From Rubritalea squalenifaciens DSM 18772 (lineage in GTDB: Bacteria > Verrucomicrobiota > Verrucomicrobiia > Verrucomicrobiales > Akkermansiaceae), in contig NZ_FQYR01000007.1 in NCBI RefSeq assembly GCF_900141815.1, forward strand, positions 1 through 64,000: a stretch of DNA of 64,000 bases, written 5' to 3'. The notes under the pieces are model-generated. The model was not told the origin of the DNA. It made no database searches and was given only the letters and a program-made list of their open reading frames with translations. How positions within the stretch are numbered: the first letter of the stretch is position 1; each line of letters begins with the position of its first letter. Below are positions 61,688-64,000 of this stretch, one piece after another. Position numbers and translations under genes: made by a program.

Positions 61688-63151
61688 ATGCCTCGCGAAG
61701 ACTACATCCCAACTATCGGCCTCGAAGTCCACTGCCAGATCAATTCTGAATCCAAGATGTTCTGCTCCTGCCGCGCAGGATATGGTCACGACCCTAACAC
61801 CAATGTCTGCCCTGTCTGCCTTGGCCTCCCTGGAGCTCTTCCCGTGCTCAACAAGCACGCTATCGAGCAAACCATCCTCGCAGGCATGCTACTCGGCTGC
61901 ACCACCCCGGAAGTCTCCAAGTGGGACCGTAAGAACTACTTCTACCCGGACATGCCGAAGAACTACCAGCTCACACAGTTCGATCTACCTCTGTGCATGG
62001 GCGGTGAAGTACCACTCTACGACCTCGCCTACCACAAGGACGCCCAGAAGCACATCGTCAATCCAGGCAAGGCCGTGAAGATGAACCGCATCCACCTCGA
62101 AGAAGATGTGGCCAAATCCACCCACCTCGCCAACGCTTCCACTATCGACTACAACCGTGCCGGCACACCTCTCATGGAGATCGTGACCGAGCCGGACATC
62201 GATTCCGCTGAGGAAGCCTACGCCTACCTCAAGTCCCTCCAGCAGATCCTCCAGTACGGCAAGATCTCAGACGCCGACATGGAGAAAGGCCAGATGCGCT
62301 GTGACGTAAACATCTCAGTCCGCAAGAAAGGCACAGACGAACTCGGCACCAAGCTTGAAATCAAGAACCTCAACTCCATTTCCGCCGTCCGTCTAGCAAT
62401 CTACTACGAGATTGATCGCCAGATCGAAGAACTCGACATGGGCATCGAGCAACAGCAGGCCACCCTGCGCTGGGATCCGAATACCGGTCAGACCTCCGTC
62501 ATGCGTATCAAGGAAGACTCCCACGACTACCGCTACTTTCCAGAGCCTGACCTTCTCCCCGTCCGCACCAGTGAGCTCGTAGAAAAAATGCGCTCCCACG
62601 TTCCTGAACTTCCACATGAAAAACGCGACCGCTTCGTCGCTGATTACGGGGTAAGCACATACGACGCCGGTGTTCTCACCTCAGAGTTCGCCCTCGCCGA
62701 CTACTTCGAAGCGGCTGCCACCGACAAGAAGACAGGCAAGAAGATCGCCAACTGGATCATTAACACTCTTCTCGGCAAACTCAACGACACCAGCCTCACA
62801 CTCGCTGACAACCCTCTCAAACCTGAATCGATTGGCCAACTCGTCGCCCTGGTCGAATCAGGCCAAGTTGCCAACAACCAGGCCAAGGAAATTTTCGACG
62901 TTCTTTGGGAAAACCCAGACAAAGAACCTGCCGCGATCGCCAAGGAGCTTGGCTTCGAGCCTGCAGATAGCTCGGAAATCGAGGGAATCGTCGACGAAGT
63001 CATTGCAGCCAACCCCGATAAAGTGGCCGAGATTCAAGGAGGGAACCCTAAGATGGCCAACTGGCTTACCGGACAGGTCATGAAGGCCTCCAAAGGGAAG
63101 GCCAACCCGAAAATCGTCACGGAAATCATCCAGAACAAACTTGGTCTCTAG
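61688..63151 (+). CDS. gatB: Aspartyl/glutamyl-tRNA amidotransferase subunit B
   Basis: A 487-residue protein. The signature runs from IPTIGLEVHCQINSESKMFC through CPVCLGLPGALPVLNKHAIE, RKNYFYPDMPKNYQLTQFDL, RAGTPLMEIVTEPDIDSAEE and RCDVNISVRK. The C-terminal YqeY-like tRNA-binding domain ends PNPKIV-type KANPKIVTEIIQNKL. It phosphorylates misacylated Glu-tRNA(Gln) or Asp-tRNA(Asn) so GatA can amidate it. gatA and gatC are not in the window. It lies 36 bp after the CvpA-like gene. Confidence 0.97.
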   Translation: MPREDYIPTIGLEVHCQINSESKMFCSCRAGYGHDPNTNVCPVCLGLPGALPVLNKHAIEQTILAGMLLGCTTPEVSKWDRKNYFYPDMPKNYQLTQFDLPLCMGGEVPLYDLAYHKDAQKHIVNPGKAVKMNRIHLEEDVAKSTHLANASTIDYNRAGTPLMEIVTEPDIDSAEEAYAYLKSLQQILQYGKISDADMEKGQMRCDVNISVRKKGTDELGTKLEIKNLNSISAVRLAIYYEIDRQIEELDMGIEQQQATLRWDPNTGQTSVMRIKEDSHDYRYFPEPDLLPVRTSELVEKMRSHVPELPHEKRDRFVADYGVSTYDAGVLTSEFALADYFEAAATDKKTGKKIANWIINTLLGKLNDTSLTLADNPLKPESIGQLVALVESGQVANNQAKEIFDVLWENPDKEPAAIAKELGFEPADSSEIEGIVDEVIAANPDKVAEIQGGNPKMANWLTGQVMKASKGKANPKIVTEIIQNKLGL

Positions 63152-63180
63152 ATTTCTGAGACTGCATCATCTTCATTGAG

Positions 63181-63208
63181 GGGCGGATTCATCGAATCCG
63201 CCCTTTTT
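63181..63208 (+). terminator. Terminator of gatB
   Basis: GGGCGGATTC and GAATCCGCCC pair perfectly over 10 bp around ATC, followed by five T. It lies 29 bp after the gatB stop and should end the aroC-gatB run. Confidence 0.95.
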
Positions 63209-63426
63209 GCGTTCCAGCTTGAGACTTAAAATCCAGTAATTCCCTTTTTTCAGTCATGTAGGCTAATAGAACCGGTGGTCTTATCGTTTACTTGAGTGGT
63301 ACCGGTTGCTATGTCTTTCACATTGTGTCCTCCCAGCAACAGATAGGCAACTAAGCCAGCAAATGAGCTACCAAGATGAATGTTATTGGTAACCTCTCTT
63401 CAAAAAACACCAACGCATACATACCT

Positions 63427-64000
63427 ATGAGACCCAATCTCACCAAAACCTTAGTTCCAGCTCTCCTCTTCTGCATGTTGCCACAAGCCAATGCAGACGA
63501 ACTCACCAATGCCGAACGAGAAAAACTCTCCAAGCGTCTGGAGGAACTCCTCCACAAAAGTCAGGAGACCCTCACTCAGAGACAGGCCACCGCCTATAAA
63601 GCCTACAAGCAAGCCATCCAATCTGAGACTGCTGCTATGGAACTTTACCTCAATTGCGTGGAACTCGCTGATTTCGAAAACCAGGGGAAGAAAAGCAGTG
63701 ATTTCCGTGATTGGAAAAGGAATCAAAAAGACCGCTATTCTGATCCATCTTTCAAGTGCGCCTTGCGCCACCAACTGAATTGGCTCGTGCTCACGATCGA
63801 GGCTGCACGATCAGAAGAAGACATCAACAAGCTGGGACCAAAAGCCAGACAGGCACTTCAGAACATCTTCAAGGATGCCAGTAAACTTAAAGGCCAAGAA
63901 AACATCCTCAGACAAGGTGCCAGCTCATCCGTCTTTGCCAGAGCCTATGGATTTGGCGCCATGAAGGTAGAAAATTGGCCTAGCTCCCCTCTCGCCATCA
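63427..64000 (+). CDS. Secreted helical protein of unknown function, partial at window end
   Basis: Starts at the ATG at 63427 and is open to the window edge (191 codons). A signal peptide (MRPNLTKTLVPALLFCMLPQ, cut near ANA) is followed by an all-helical, partly coiled-coil sequence (EREKLSKRLEELLHKSQETL, YKAYKQAIQSETAAMELYLN). No family is recognised. It follows the gatB terminator after 218 bp. That gap has a 7-bp inverted repeat, AACCGGT and ACCGGTT (63270-63276, 63301-63307), of unknown role. Confidence 0.75.
   Translation, partial: MRPNLTKTLVPALLFCMLPQANADELTNAEREKLSKRLEELLHKSQETLTQRQATAYKAYKQAIQSETAAMELYLNCVELADFENQGKKSSDFRDWKRNQKDRYSDPSFKCALRHQLNWLVLTIEAARSEEDINKLGPKARQALQNIFKDASKLKGQENILRQGASSSVFARAYGFGAMKVENWPSSPLAI

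Overview
The window looks like a chromosomal stretch of a Gram-negative, probably marine, bacterium of the Verrucomicrobiota (best guess Verrucomicrobiales, near Rubritalea). The basis is indirect but consistent: two secreted proteins ending in a VPEP-type PEP-CTERM anchor, an exosortase, an ECF sigma factor coupled to a FecR/LamG protein, a DUF1080 protein, a GntR regulator with a sugar-binding-like sensor, proteins opening with NPYAPP-type termini, and outer-membrane proteins. No rRNA, tRNA, phage or insertion sequence was seen.

Layout. (1) 1-16.3 kb is a surface and secreted-protein region. It holds a giant modular protein (cut by the window edge) with a YdjY-like partner, a divergent GntR regulator, tilS, a DUF1080 protein, a BNR beta-propeller enzyme candidate (ulvan-lyase-like residue spacing), two PEP-CTERM proteins sharing one module with the BNR protein, then FecR/LamG and its sigma factor. 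(2) 16.3-20.9 kb holds rpsA with a structured leader, an addiction-module/ParE toxin pair, two small unknown genes and a DUF1254/DUF1214 protein with a near-consensus promoter. (3) 20.9-48.0 kb is a 27-kb exopolysaccharide locus, all on the minus strand. In transcription order it has a ligase/polymerase, an outer-membrane barrel, a small secreted protein, a Wza-like export protein, two paralogous Wzc tyrosine kinases, a sugar epimerase, a sulfotransferase, flippase, acyltransferases, polymerase, four glycosyltransferases, an HTH/coiled-coil protein, a TPR protein, an exosortase fused to an EpsI-like domain, a second TPR protein and the initiating sugar-phosphate transferase. (4) 48-64 kb is mostly housekeeping: an MFS transporter with heme A synthase, a 2-hydroxyacid dehydrogenase operon, a FadL-type porin, a regulatory phosphotransferase set (hprK, ptsH, ptsI), a VWA protein, aroC, three small membrane proteins, gatB and a partial secreted protein.

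How the parts fit (inference). The locus at 20.9-48 kb would make, possibly sulfate, polymerise and export an extracellular polysaccharide. Its exosortase is the likely processing enzyme for the PEP-CTERM proteins at 12.5-14.0 kb, whose expression may be driven by the neighbouring sigma/FecR pair. The glycan genes at about 29.4-37.1 kb are much more AT-rich than their flanks, as expected for an exchangeable serotype-like cassette. The 960-bp gap between the two wzc paralogs contains a duplicated block and several degenerate 7-bp tandem repeats, the most unusual DNA-level structure in the window.
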